DNA of 9,298 bases from CAIKMD01 sp035533255 (lineage in GTDB: Bacteria > Pseudomonadota > Alphaproteobacteria > ATCC43930 > CGMCC-115725): NCBI GenBank assembly GCA_035533255.1, contig DATLUE010000025.1, positions 1 through 9,298 on the forward strand, in the 5' to 3' direction. The position numbers were made by a program, and so were the translations under genes. A model generated the notes under the pieces. The model did not search any database. It had not been told where the DNA came from and saw only the letters and a program-made list of their open reading frames with translations. Below are positions 1 through 6,274 of this stretch, one piece after another. Position 1 is the first letter of the stretch, and every line of letters starts with the position of its first letter.

Positions 1-164
1 TCGCCCGCGATCCCGTCTCGGCACGCCAGATCGCGGCCGAGACCATCCTCGGCCGGGTCGGCCGGCCGGAGGACATCGCCGAGGTGGTGGCATTTCTCGC
101 GTCCGAGCCGGCGCGCTGGATCACCGGCCAGGTGATCGAAGCCAGCGGCGGGCTGCGGCTGTGA
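1..164 (+). CDS. Short-chain dehydrogenase/reductase (SDR), C-terminal end only
   Basis: Only the last 53 complete codons are in the window, read from base 3 to the TGA at 162-164; the gene starts upstream. The translation holds the standard C-terminal end of classical SDR enzymes: GRVGRPEDIAEVVAFLAS, then ITGQVIEASGG and a short tail LRL. In this family the PEDIA helix and the ITGQ...GG strand close the NAD(P)H-binding Rossmann fold. The catalytic Ser-Tyr-Lys residues lie before this fragment, so the substrate cannot be guessed. The gene ends 9 bp before the stop of the convergent gene at 174-647. Family assignment is firm; function is unknown. Confidence 0.9.
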   Translation, partial: ARDPVSARQIAAETILGRVGRPEDIAEVVAFLASEPARWITGQVIEASGGLRL

Positions 165-173
165 CCCTGAGCG

Positions 174-647
174 CTAGAGTTGCGTGATGACGGCGCGGGC
201 GGCGTTGGTGATGCTGACGTCGCTGGCAGTGGCGCTGGTCGCCTCGGCATACCACTGATCGACCGCCTGGCTGAGCAGCAGGCTGCCGCGCTTGCGCAGA
301 TCGGCGCCGACGATCGCCTCGAGCGAGCGGATGCGCGCGAACAGCTTGCGGGTCGCCGCCTTGCGCCGCTCTTCGGCCTGCTGGGCAGTGGCGACCTGAC
401 CCGGGCTCATCGGCCGGGCGGCGGCACGGCTCTGCTGATTGGCGGCCGATGCGGCAAGCGGGACCGGACGGGCGGGCTCCGCAACCGTTGCGGGCCGAGC
501 CTGTGCCGGCACAATGGCCGGAGCGGCGGCAAGCTTGCGCATGGGCGTGGCGGGTTTCGGGACCGGAACCGCTGCTTTCTTGACGGGCGTCCTGGCCACT
601 GGCTTACCCGCTTTCTTTTTGGGCGCCGCTTTTTTGCGGGATGGCAT
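174..647 (-). CDS. Lys/Ala/Pro-rich protein with histone-H1-like N-terminal tail
   Basis: This is a 157-aa protein. An in-frame ATG exists 63 bp further upstream, but the ATG at 647 is preceded by a strong ribosome binding site (TTGGAGG, 6-7 nt spacing), so I start it there. Residues 1-24 are very basic (MPSRKKAAPKKKAGKP...), and residues 25-80 are a low-complexity Ala/Pro/Val linker. Residues 85-135 look like a charged amphipathic helix region (QQAEERRKAATRKLFARIRSLEAI), ending in a polar tail. There is no signal peptide and no membrane segment. The tail resembles bacterial histone-H1-like and AlgP-like proteins, which bind DNA non-specifically. The C-terminal part matches nothing I recognise. 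DNA or RNA binding, or a structural role, is inference from composition. It is convergent with the SDR gene. Confidence 0.75.
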   Translation of the reverse strand: MPSRKKAAPKKKAGKPVARTPVKKAAVPVPKPATPMRKLAAAPAIVPAQARPATVAEPARPVPLAASAANQQSRAAARPMSPGQVATAQQAEERRKAATRKLFARIRSLEAIVGADLRKRGSLLLSQAVDQWYAEATSATASDVSITNAARAVITQL

Positions 648-1060
648 CTTTTTCCTCCAACTGGCCTCGGCGGCCGCCGCCAAATTGTAACTGGGGCGAA
701 CGGAGAGCAAGAGAAAACCGCGAGAAGCTATGGTTTTTATTCATGCTTTCCGATTTGTCCACGAGTTTTCCCTCGACCAGAAATTTCCTTACCACGATAA
801 GAAATTAAGTATTTCCTGTAAAGTATTGTTTTAGTGATAGATAATTGGAATAACTGGCCTGACTCGCTCATCGCCGCTCCGCGAGAGGTTTGGCCCTTTT
901 TGCGGCCAGAGTCGAGCCTCTTGGCCAGAAATAGGTCGCTCCGGTCAACGGCTATACCACCCCGTGACGCCGGCTCGCCGCGGCACCGAGGCTCTCCTCT
1001 GCACGGACCTATTCCGCGGCCGGCGACGCCAATGGCCGCCGGGCTGGACGCCTCAAGCCC
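648..1060. other. Intergenic region without a convincing gene; AT-rich left part
   Basis: About 410 bp. Bases 700-860 are clearly more AT-rich than the surroundings and probably hold the promoter of the minus-strand Lys/Ala/Pro-rich gene (candidate listed separately). Bases 860-1060 are GC-rich and contain several scattered TGGCC/GGCCA words (891-895, 904-908, 921-929) but no strong hairpin. A plus-strand open frame from 834 to 1139 is not credible: it has no ribosome binding site, is rich in Arg and Pro, and runs over the opposite-strand small gene at 1061-1225. Confidence 0.5.
794..822 (-). promoter_or_regulatory. Candidate sigma70-type promoter for the Lys/Ala/Pro-rich gene
   Basis: On the minus strand, TTTACA (822-817, 5 of 6 to TTGACA) is followed after exactly 17 nt by TATCGT (799-794, 4 of 6 to TATAAT). 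It lies in the AT-rich stretch upstream of the ATG at 647 and would give a leader of roughly 140 nt. This is consensus matching by eye, so it is tentative. Confidence 0.35.
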
Positions 1061-1225
1061 TCAGATGCGCCCCACCAGCATGAGAACCACCACAATGATC
1101 AAGATCGTGCCGAGAATGCCGACGCCGCGATGGCCATAGCCGTAGCCATAGCCGCCGAACCGGCCGCTGAAGCCGCCCAGCAGCAGGACGATGACGAGGA
1201 TGACGAGGATCAAGCCGAGCGACAT
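1061..1225 (-). CDS. Small hydrophobic Gly/Tyr protein, DUF3309-like (54 aa)
   Basis: The minus-strand ATG at 1225-1223 opens a 54-codon frame ending in TGA at 1063-1061. Residues 3-17 are a run of Leu/Ile/Val (LGLILVILVIVLLLGG). Residues 18-37 are Gly/Tyr/Arg-rich (GRFGGYGYGYGHRG), and residues 38-54 form a second hydrophobic run that ends VGRI. This layout of hydrophobic N-terminus, Gly/Tyr linker, second helix and GRI end is that of the small DUF3309 membrane proteins common in alphaproteobacteria, whose role is unknown. A weak ribosome binding site (GAGAAAGA) lies about 8-10 nt upstream. It stands alone on its strand. A weak promoter candidate, TTGGCG (1345-1340) with an 18-nt spacer to TACGAT (1321-1316), lies upstream. 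Confidence 0.75.
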   Translation of the reverse strand: MSLGLILVILVIVLLLGGFSGRFGGYGYGYGHRGVGILGTILIIVVVLMLVGRI

Positions 1226-1553
1226 GGTGATGTTCTTTCTCGTTGCGGGACGGTGCTGGAAATCGTCAGGCGCAAGGCGACAGCGCTATCGGACAGGTGG
1301 AATAAATGGCGGCACATCGTAAGTCGCATGGACACGCCGCGCCAACCCCGGAAAATACCTAGCTTCAATAGCCAGGGGGCATAGGGCGGCGCTAAATTCT
1401 TGCGCGTGATCCGATCGGATCGAATTGGACCACGCGCTCGATTTTTTGATTTTGTCGCATTGTCTGCGGCGAACCGCTGCACACCTCGCCGGACAATGCT
1501 CTAATAGACCGATCAAGCGGGGAATTTCGACCGTGGAGAACGCGCCTCTCGTC
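1226..1553. other. Intergenic region between two divergent genes, right half a repeat element
   Basis: About 330 bp. The left part (1226-1400) holds only a weak candidate minus-strand promoter for the DUF3309-like gene. The right part (1402-1503) is a structured two-hairpin repeat listed separately. Several overlapping open frames on both strands cover this stretch, but none has a ribosome binding site or recognisable protein content. The leader of the plus-strand oxidoreductase gene lies in 1504-1553. Confidence 0.5.
1402..1503. repeat. Two-hairpin intergenic repeat element, likely a dispersed rhizobial family
   Basis: Hairpin 1 has arms GCGCGTGATCC (1402-1412) and GGACCACGCGC (1427-1437), 11 bp with one mismatch. 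Its arm and loop include the 14-bp perfect palindrome GATCCGATCGGATC (1408-1421). Hairpin 2 has outer arms GCATTGTC (1457-1464) and GACAATGC (1492-1499) and inner arms GGCGA (1468-1472) and TCGCC (1486-1490). A T-rich stretch, ATTTTTTGATTTTGTC, joins them. From memory, Bradyrhizobium and relatives carry many intergenic copies with TTTGATTTTGTCGCATT, GCGAACCG and an AATGCTCT end. Membership in that family is inference, since only one copy is in the window. Confidence 0.5.
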
Positions 1554-2954
1554 ATGACCTATGATCTGGTGACGATCGGTGGCGGCTTGTCGGGGCTGGT
1601 GACCGCCTGCCGCGCGGCGCAGCTCGGCAAGAAGGCCGCCGTGCTCGAGCAAGGAACCGACGAGCGCTATCCCTGCTCATCGCGCTGGTCGACCGGCGTG
1701 ATCAACATCATGGGCCTCGCGATCCTCGCCGATCCCGACCAGCTCTACGCCGCGATCATCGACGGCAGCGGCGCGACGGCGCGACCCGAGCTCGCGCGCG
1801 CGGTCGCCCAGAACGGCAAGCGCGCGATCGAATGGCTCGGCGCGCAAGGCGCGCGCTTCATCCAGCGCGGCTTGCAGAAGGATCAGCCCGGCCAGCAGGT
1901 GCTCGCCCCGCCGCGCCGCTTGCAGGCCGGGCTCGATTGGGAAGGCCGCGGCGCCGATGTGCTGCTGCGCCTCCTCGAGAAGCAATTGGTCGAGCGCGGC
2001 GGCGCGGTGCTGCGCGGCACCAGGGCCCAGGCGCTGATCGTCGAGGACGGCGCCTGCGTCGGTGTCGACGCGGTACGGAACGGCGAGCGCATCCGTATCG
2101 ACGCCAAGGCCGTGGTCATTGCCGATGGCGGCTTCCCCGCCAACCCGACGATGATCGCGCGCTACATCACGCCGCGCGCGGATCGCGTGCTGTGTCGCGC
2201 CGGCGCTGGCGCCCACGGCGACGGCATCCGCATGGCCGAGAAAGCCGGCGCCGCGCTCGGCGGCTTCGGCGAATTCTACGGCCATATTCACCACCGGAAC
2301 GCGATGACCAATACGCAGCTTTGGCCTTATCCGCATCTCGATGCGGCGGCCGAGAGCGCGATCCTGGTCGGCCCCGACGGCAAGCGCTTCACCGATGAGG
2401 GGCTGGGAGGGGTTTGCATGGCCAACGCGATCGCGCGTCTCGCCGATCCGCTGGCGGCGCATCTCATCCTCGACGAAACGATCTGGCAGGCCGAGCCCAA
2501 GCTTACGACGACCGTTCCCGCCAATGCGAGCATGGTCAATGCCGGCGGGCCGATCGTCACCGCGCCCGATCTCGCGAGCCTGGCCGAGCGCATTGCCGTG
2601 CCGGCCGACACGCTCGCCGCAACCGTCACGGCGCATAACGACGCCGTCGCCAGCGGCAATTTCGCCGCGCTCGCGGTTCCGCGAAGCTTGCGCAAGCACA
2701 AGCCGATGGCGATTGCCCTGGCGCCGTTCCACGCCGTGCCGCTTTGCGCCGGCATTACCGGCACGATGGGCGGCGTGGTGATCGACGCGCATGCCCAGGC
2801 GCAAATGCCAAGCGGTGCGCCCTGCCCCGGCCTCTATGCGGTCGGCACACCGATCGCCGGGCTCGAAGGCGGACCGCGCGCGGGCTATGTCGGCGGCTTG
2901 TCGAAGGCATTCATCCTCGGCCTCATCGCCGCCGAGGACATCGCCGCGAGCTAA
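1554..2954 (+). CDS. FAD-dependent oxidoreductase, fumarate reductase/TcuA-like flavoprotein
   Basis: This 466-aa protein belongs to the FAD_binding_2 family (fumarate reductase, tricarballylate dehydrogenase and 3-ketosteroid dehydrogenase relatives). Residues 3-34 form the ADP-binding Rossmann motif (VTIGGGLSGL, ending in the acidic VLEQG). Residues 187-195 are VVIADGGFP, and 217-235 contain GAHGDGIRMAEKAGA. Residues 276-282 (GKRFTDE) and the C-terminal PGLYAVGTPIAGLEGG...GGLSKAF close the FAD domain. The usual C-terminal NRLGGN of soluble fumarate reductases is replaced by AGYVGGL, so a substrate other than fumarate is likely. I chose ATG 1554 because the Rossmann strand begins right after it. 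GTG at 1533 is a real alternative, because it has GGGGA nine bases upstream while ATG 1554 has no nearby ribosome binding site. No signal peptide or heme motif is seen, so it is probably cytoplasmic. No partner gene is adjacent. Confidence 0.85.
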   Translation: MTYDLVTIGGGLSGLVTACRAAQLGKKAAVLEQGTDERYPCSSRWSTGVINIMGLAILADPDQLYAAIIDGSGATARPELARAVAQNGKRAIEWLGAQGARFIQRGLQKDQPGQQVLAPPRRLQAGLDWEGRGADVLLRLLEKQLVERGGAVLRGTRAQALIVEDGACVGVDAVRNGERIRIDAKAVVIADGGFPANPTMIARYITPRADRVLCRAGAGAHGDGIRMAEKAGAALGGFGEFYGHIHHRNAMTNTQLWPYPHLDAAAESAILVGPDGKRFTDEGLGGVCMANAIARLADPLAAHLILDETIWQAEPKLTTTVPANASMVNAGGPIVTAPDLASLAERIAVPADTLAATVTAHNDAVASGNFAALAVPRSLRKHKPMAIALAPFHAVPLCAGITGTMGGVVIDAHAQAQMPSGAPCPGLYAVGTPIAGLEGGPRAGYVGGLSKAFILGLIAAEDIAAS

Positions 2955-2983
2955 CGCTTCACGCGCTTCGGATCTTTAAATGC

Positions 2984-3080
2984 CGTCATTGCGAGCCCCT
3001 TCGACGAGAGCTCAGGAGCGAAGCAATCCAGTTTGTACATTCTGGATTGCTTCGTCGCTGCGCTCCTCGCAATGATGACG
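2984..3080. repeat. Palindromic intergenic repeat, copy 1 (97 bp)
   Basis: Outer arms CGTCATTGCGAG (2984-2995) and CTCGCAATGAtGACG (3066-3080) enclose perfect inner arms CGAAGCAATCCAG (3019-3031) and CTGGATTGCTTCG (3042-3054), which are separated by a 10-bp loop. This is the short palindromic element common between genes in Bradyrhizobium-like alphaproteobacteria. It lies between two convergent genes (stops at 2954 and 3096). It could fold as a long hairpin in either transcript and act as a transcript end or RNA stabiliser. The second copy is at 8089-8170 in the opposite orientation. Confidence 0.9.
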
Positions 3081-3095
3081 AAGGAAGAAACCCAC

Positions 3096-4415
3096 TTAGC
3101 TGAGACGTGTCGCCATTTCTAGCGCCCAGCGATTGCTCGGCCGCACCGCCAGACGCTCGACGAGCAGCGCGCGCGCCATCTCGATCCGCCCGGCTTTAAC
3201 CGCCGAATCGATCAGCAGCTTCGTAAAGAAATCGCGCTGCGCGTGGCTGCCGCCGGTGCGGCGGAAGGATGCGCGCACCGGCCACAGCAGATCGGTCGCG
3301 CGCGCATAATCGCCGCGGCGATGCGCGAGCGCCGCCTCGCCCAGCGCCAGACCGATCTCGGCCATTACCCCGGCTTGGCTCTCGTCCTTGGCCTTGGCAT
3401 AGGCCTCGCTCGATTGGCGCCAGTGCGCGAATTCTTCGGGCGTGCCGGCGGCAGCCAGCGCCGCGGCGTAATGCGCGTCGCCGAACACCAGGAGGTGATC
3501 GTCGCTGCGCGCCGCCGAGCGCAGCGCGAGCTCGTCCCAGCGCCGGCCGACAGCGACGCCCGCCTGCTCCAGCCGCCACAGCAGCGAGACCGCATTGGTG
3601 ATGTCGAGATATTCGTTGGTCGATTCCGCCCGCACCGCGCGGTCGTAATGCGCGAGCGCCTGGTCGTACCGCTTGAGCTCGAGCAGGAAAAGGCATCGAT
3701 GCCAGGCGACATGGCACGCGAAATTATTGGCGCCGCGCCAGCCCGCCTCGCTCGCGTCGAGCCAGCGCAGCCCCTCCTCGATACGATCCTGCATCTCGAA
3801 CACATGCGCGACCGCATGCCCGCCCCAGATGTCGTCGGGATCGAGCGCGAGCGCGCGGCGGCCGAGGCACTCGGCCGCGTCATATTCGCCGCATTCCTCG
3901 ACACCGAAGGCGTGGCAACCGAGCGCGTAGCCATAGCCCGGCAATGATTCGTCCCACGCCCCAATCGCCGCGGCAACCGTGTCGTGCATGTCGTGCCACT
4001 CGCCTGCATAGAACAGCAGATACTGCGCGAGCTTCAGGGCGAGGAGGTCGCGCGGATACTCGGCGAGGATCGCCTTCATGATCGCGACCGCGGCGCGCTG
4101 ATCGCGGCGTATCCAGGCCCGGAGCGCTTGCAGATGCAGCCGCTCGCGCGGCGTCGCGCCCGCCTCGCGCATCGCGGCTTCGGCGGCGTCGGCCGCCTGG
4201 GCCGCGCGTGGCAGCAATTCGCGCTTCACCAACAGCAGCATGAAATAGCCGCGCAGCACCGGCGCCATGACGAGGCCGGGATCGGCGAGCGCGGCTTTGA
4301 GCCGGTCGCCGGTGTCGGCGCGAAAGCCGCAATAGCCCAGGATCGCGGCTTCCAGCCGGGCGACCGAGGCTGCGTTTGAGGCCGTGACGGGAATGCCGCG
4401 CGGATCGGGCAGCAT
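3096..4415 (-). CDS. TPR protein of the TTC38 family
   Basis: This is a 439-aa soluble helical-repeat protein. The opening (MLPDPRGIPVTASNAAS) and the conserved core identify the bacterial relatives of tetratricopeptide repeat protein 38: YALGCHAFGVEECGEYDAAE (163-182), DPDDIWGGHAVAHVFEMQ (192-209), NNFACHVAWHRCLFLLE (230-246), YLDITNAVSLLWRLE (269-283) and FGDAHYAAAL (311-320). These are paired-helix repeats without an enzymatic motif I can name, although the conserved His, Asp and Trp residues in the core are unusual for a plain scaffold. No signal peptide is visible. The ATG is 2 nt after the TGA of the opgC-like gene (TGA-GC-ATG) with only a weak ribosome binding site, so its translation is probably coupled. 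The same frame stays open upstream to 5702, but that part is an out-of-frame shadow of opgC and the doxX-like gene. The function of the family is unknown. Confidence 0.85.
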   Translation of the reverse strand: MLPDPRGIPVTASNAASVARLEAAILGYCGFRADTGDRLKAALADPGLVMAPVLRGYFMLLLVKRELLPRAAQAADAAEAAMREAGATPRERLHLQALRAWIRRDQRAAVAIMKAILAEYPRDLLALKLAQYLLFYAGEWHDMHDTVAAAIGAWDESLPGYGYALGCHAFGVEECGEYDAAECLGRRALALDPDDIWGGHAVAHVFEMQDRIEEGLRWLDASEAGWRGANNFACHVAWHRCLFLLELKRYDQALAHYDRAVRAESTNEYLDITNAVSLLWRLEQAGVAVGRRWDELALRSAARSDDHLLVFGDAHYAAALAAAGTPEEFAHWRQSSEAYAKAKDESQAGVMAEIGLALGEAALAHRRGDYARATDLLWPVRASFRRTGGSHAQRDFFTKLLIDSAVKAGRIEMARALLVERLAVRPSNRWALEMATRLS

Positions 4416-4417
4416 GC

Positions 4418-5566
4418 TCAATCGCCCGCCGCGAGCGCCATCGCGGCGCTCCGCTTCCACGGCGCCTGCTTGAACCAGGCGACGCCATAGCCGACCGCAA
4501 ACAGCAGCGCGAAGCTGACGCCGTTCACCCAAAGCTGCGTCGCAAGGCCAGTGCCCTGATGATCGAAGATCATGCCGCCGACATAGGACAGCACCATGCC
4601 GGTGGTGAAGATCGACAGCGCCTGCTGGCCGCATTTGACGAACGGCCTGAGCCACGGCGTCAGCAGAATATGCGCGCGGCCCCTCAGGAGCACGAGCGCG
4701 ACATAGGCCGAGGCGAGGAAATGCGCGTATTGCAGCAAATCCATATAGGTCTTGTTGCTGTGGTCGTAGACCCAGCGCTCGAGATGCGCGATCGACGTCA
4801 CCGCATCGATCAGGAACGGCAGCGAGATCGCCAGCCCGACCAGCAGGATCGCGATGGAGAGCCACAGCAAAGGCTTTGAATCCAGCGGCACCGTCACCCA
4901 GCCGCGGCGCAGCGCGAAGCCGGTGAAGAAGATGAGCTGCCAGGCCAAGGGATCGAAATACCACACCGCCTGGTCGTCGGCATGCGCCGGAAAATTGAGA
5001 TCGAGGCCCCACGCCGTGCCATAGAGCGCGATCGAGGCCGCGATCACCAGAAAGGGGCTGATCCGCGCCAGCGCCATCGCGATCGGCACCAACGCCAGAC
5101 AGACGATGTAGAGCGGCAAGATGTCGATGTAATGCGGCACATAGGTCAGCGTGAACAAGCCGACCAGCGCATTGCCGGGATCGGCGAAGAAGCGCTGGAA
5201 TTGCGCCAGCGCGACGTAATCGGTGTCGCGATAGTATTCGGTGCCGACCACCACCACCACCGCGACCGCCAGGAACATCCCGATCTGCGCGGCGTAAAGC
5301 TGGAGGCAGCGATAGGCGATGCGCGCGGTACCGATCAGCCAGCCTTGGCGGATGAAGGTGCCGCCGAAAGCGATCGACGAGGTCATGCCCGAGATGAACA
5401 CGAACATGTTGGCGGCGTCGCTGATCCCATAGCGCGCGGGAATGAACCAGTAGAGAACATTCCCGCGGCAATGAGCGACGTAGATGATGAACATCGCGAC
5501 GCCGCGGAAGAAATCGAGCCGCGGATCGCGTGCCGGCGTGGGGTTGGGATGCGCGGACTGAGCCAT
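4418..5566 (-). CDS. opgC: OpgC-like membrane acyltransferase (periplasmic glucan succinylation family)
   Basis: A 382-aa integral membrane protein with about ten hydrophobic segments. The N-terminus carries the OpgC signature RDPRLDFFRGVAMFIIYVAH (residues 13-32) followed by WFIPARYGISDAANMFVF (40-57) and SGMTSSIAFG (59-68). In Rhodobacter sphaeroides, OpgC adds succinyl groups to osmoregulated periplasmic glucans at the inner membrane, and the length fits that family. Where I remember an acidic residue (SDATE) in many relatives, this one has SDAAN. No opgG or opgH glucan synthesis genes are in the window, so the acyl acceptor is uncertain. It is the third gene of a minus-strand operon, 18 bp after the doxX-like stop and 2 bp before the TPR gene. 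The ribosome binding site is weak, which also suggests coupling. Family is firm; the exact substrate is inference. Confidence 0.85.
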   Translation of the reverse strand: MAQSAHPNPTPARDPRLDFFRGVAMFIIYVAHCRGNVLYWFIPARYGISDAANMFVFISGMTSSIAFGGTFIRQGWLIGTARIAYRCLQLYAAQIGMFLAVAVVVVVGTEYYRDTDYVALAQFQRFFADPGNALVGLFTLTYVPHYIDILPLYIVCLALVPIAMALARISPFLVIAASIALYGTAWGLDLNFPAHADDQAVWYFDPLAWQLIFFTGFALRRGWVTVPLDSKPLLWLSIAILLVGLAISLPFLIDAVTSIAHLERWVYDHSNKTYMDLLQYAHFLASAYVALVLLRGRAHILLTPWLRPFVKCGQQALSIFTTGMVLSYVGGMIFDHQGTGLATQLWVNGVSFALLFAVGYGVAWFKQAPWKRSAAMALAAGD

Positions 5567-5584
5567 CAGGCGGCGATCCGGCCG

Positions 5585-6040
5585 TCAGAGCGACCGCAAC
5601 CGCGCCGGGATCGGCAGGAACGGCAGATAGCGGTCGATCAGGGCAACCCCCTCGTGACGGCGGATCGCCATGACGATCACGGCCGCGACCCAGACCGAGC
5701 ACGCCTGGTGGAACAGCACGCCGCCATCGCCATAGGGATCGACGCCCAGCGGCGAGACCAGGTGGAAGAAGATCGCGCCGCTCATGATGCAGAAGCTCAG
5801 CAACGCGCCGACCACTTGCAGCGGCCGGTCGAACAGCAGGATCGAGGCGATCAGCTCCATGCTGCCGGTGCCGATGCGCATCACCTTCTCATAGCCGTGG
5901 AAGCCGAGCCAGTCGGTCAGAATGGTGAACAGCCAGACGCTGCCGGCGTCGCCGGTGAACTTGAATTGCAAATACCACACGAAGACGAAAGCGATCCAGG
6001 CGCACAGCACCCAGACTAGCCATTCGGCGATCCGGCTCAT
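5585..6040 (-). CDS. DoxX-like four-helix membrane protein
   Basis: A 151-aa membrane protein with four likely transmembrane helices near residues 5-25, 55-72, 76-95 and 108-126. Family features are FTGDAGSVWLFTILTDWLG (28-46), YEKVMRIGTGSMELIASILL (50-69), GALLSFCIMSGAIFFHL (78-94) and DGGVLFHQACSV (105-116). DoxX-like proteins are small inner-membrane proteins tied to redox or thiol stress, and in Caulobacter one is a member of the SigF regulon. Cys13, Cys84, Cys114, His93 and His111 lie in or near the helices. The start is firm: GGGGGAG sits 6 nt before the ATG at 6040. That ATG overlaps the TGA of an upstream 40-codon frame (ATGA), making this the second cistron of the operon. Confidence 0.88.
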   Translation of the reverse strand: MSRIAEWLVWVLCAWIAFVFVWYLQFKFTGDAGSVWLFTILTDWLGFHGYEKVMRIGTGSMELIASILLFDRPLQVVGALLSFCIMSGAIFFHLVSPLGVDPYGDGGVLFHQACSVWVAAVIVMAIRRHEGVALIDRYLPFLPIPARLRSL

Positions 6041-6159
6041 GATTTGTCTCCCCCAATCCGTCGATTGACCCCACCGATGCCAGGATACCAGCGGGCCGAG
6101 GGCTGCGACAGGCTCGGGCGAGGCGCGAACGAAGCGGTTTCGCTGAGATCGGCAACCAT
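6037..6159 (-). CDS. Small ORF, 40 aa, leader cistron of the doxX-opgC-TPR operon
   Basis: On the minus strand an ATG at 6159-6157 follows a strong ribosome binding site (GGGGGAG, 6-nt spacing). It opens a 40-codon frame whose TGA (6039-6037) overlaps the doxX-like start as ATGA. The peptide begins MVADLSETASFAPRPS, continues with SARWYPGIGGVNRRIGG, and ends DKS. It has no hydrophobic segment and no cysteine, and I recognise no family. Strong initiation signals plus exact 4-nt stop/start coupling argue that it is translated, either as a real small protein or as a regulatory leader peptide that sets doxX translation. A SigF-like promoter lies about 45 nt upstream of its ribosome binding site. 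Short length keeps confidence moderate. Confidence 0.55.
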   Translation of the reverse strand: MVADLSETASFAPRPSLSQPSARWYPGIGGVNRRIGGDKS

Positions 6160-6216
6160 CGTAAACTCCCCCGGATGTGCTGCCCGATCCGCGGCCGACC
6201 GGGCTGTGACTGGTTA

Positions 6217-6241
6217 TTCGCCGCGGCGGTGGCCGGGTTAC
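6217..6241 (-). promoter_or_regulatory. Putative SigF (ECF) promoter driving the doxX-opgC-TPR operon
   Basis: Read on the minus strand, GTAACC (6241-6236) is followed by a 15-nt spacer and CGAA (6220-6217). As I recall it, the Caulobacter SigF consensus is GTAACC, about 16 nt, then CGAA, so both boxes match exactly and the spacer is about 1 nt short. Transcription would start near 6210, leaving a leader of about 40 nt before the ribosome binding site of the 40-aa ORF. The site lies between that operon and the divergent sigF gene. I saw no matching motif facing sigF. Confidence 0.5.
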
Positions 6242-6274
6242 AGGCGCCGAGAGAATTTTGCCGAGTTCGTTTGA

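Noticed and set aside
834..1139. A 101-aa plus-strand open frame in the left intergenic region.
   Set aside because: No ribosome binding site, low-complexity Arg/Pro composition, and conflict with the DUF3309-like gene on the other strand.
1677..2804. A 375-aa minus-strand open frame opposite the flavoprotein gene.
   Set aside because: No start signal and no recognisable protein content; it is explained by codon bias of the sense gene.
2984..3080. The palindromic repeat as an insertion-sequence end or CRISPR repeat.
   Set aside because: No transposase or target duplication is visible and there is no regular repeat-spacer array; two single copies fit a dispersed palindromic element.
4416..5702. 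Minus-strand open frame continuing the TPR gene upstream to 5702, which would give an 868-aa protein.
   Set aside because: The upstream part is Arg/Ala/Pro-rich, has no ribosome binding site, and is an out-of-frame shadow of the well-supported opgC-like and doxX-like genes; the TPR family opening starts at 4415.
4982..6019. A 345-aa plus-strand open frame.
   Set aside because: Its translation is an Arg/Asp/Gln/His-rich composition typical of the antisense of GC-rich membrane-protein genes, and it lies opposite opgC and the doxX-like gene.
6037..6159. The 40-aa ORF as a BufA-like (DUF2282) bufferin.
   Set aside because: It lacks a signal peptide and cysteines and is less than half the family length.
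6161..6188. GTAAAC followed by CGAT, considered as a SigF promoter facing sigF (autoregulation).
   Set aside because: One mismatch in each box and an 18-nt spacer; the GTAAAC is also part of the reverse complement of the leader of the 40-aa ORF. Too weak to claim.
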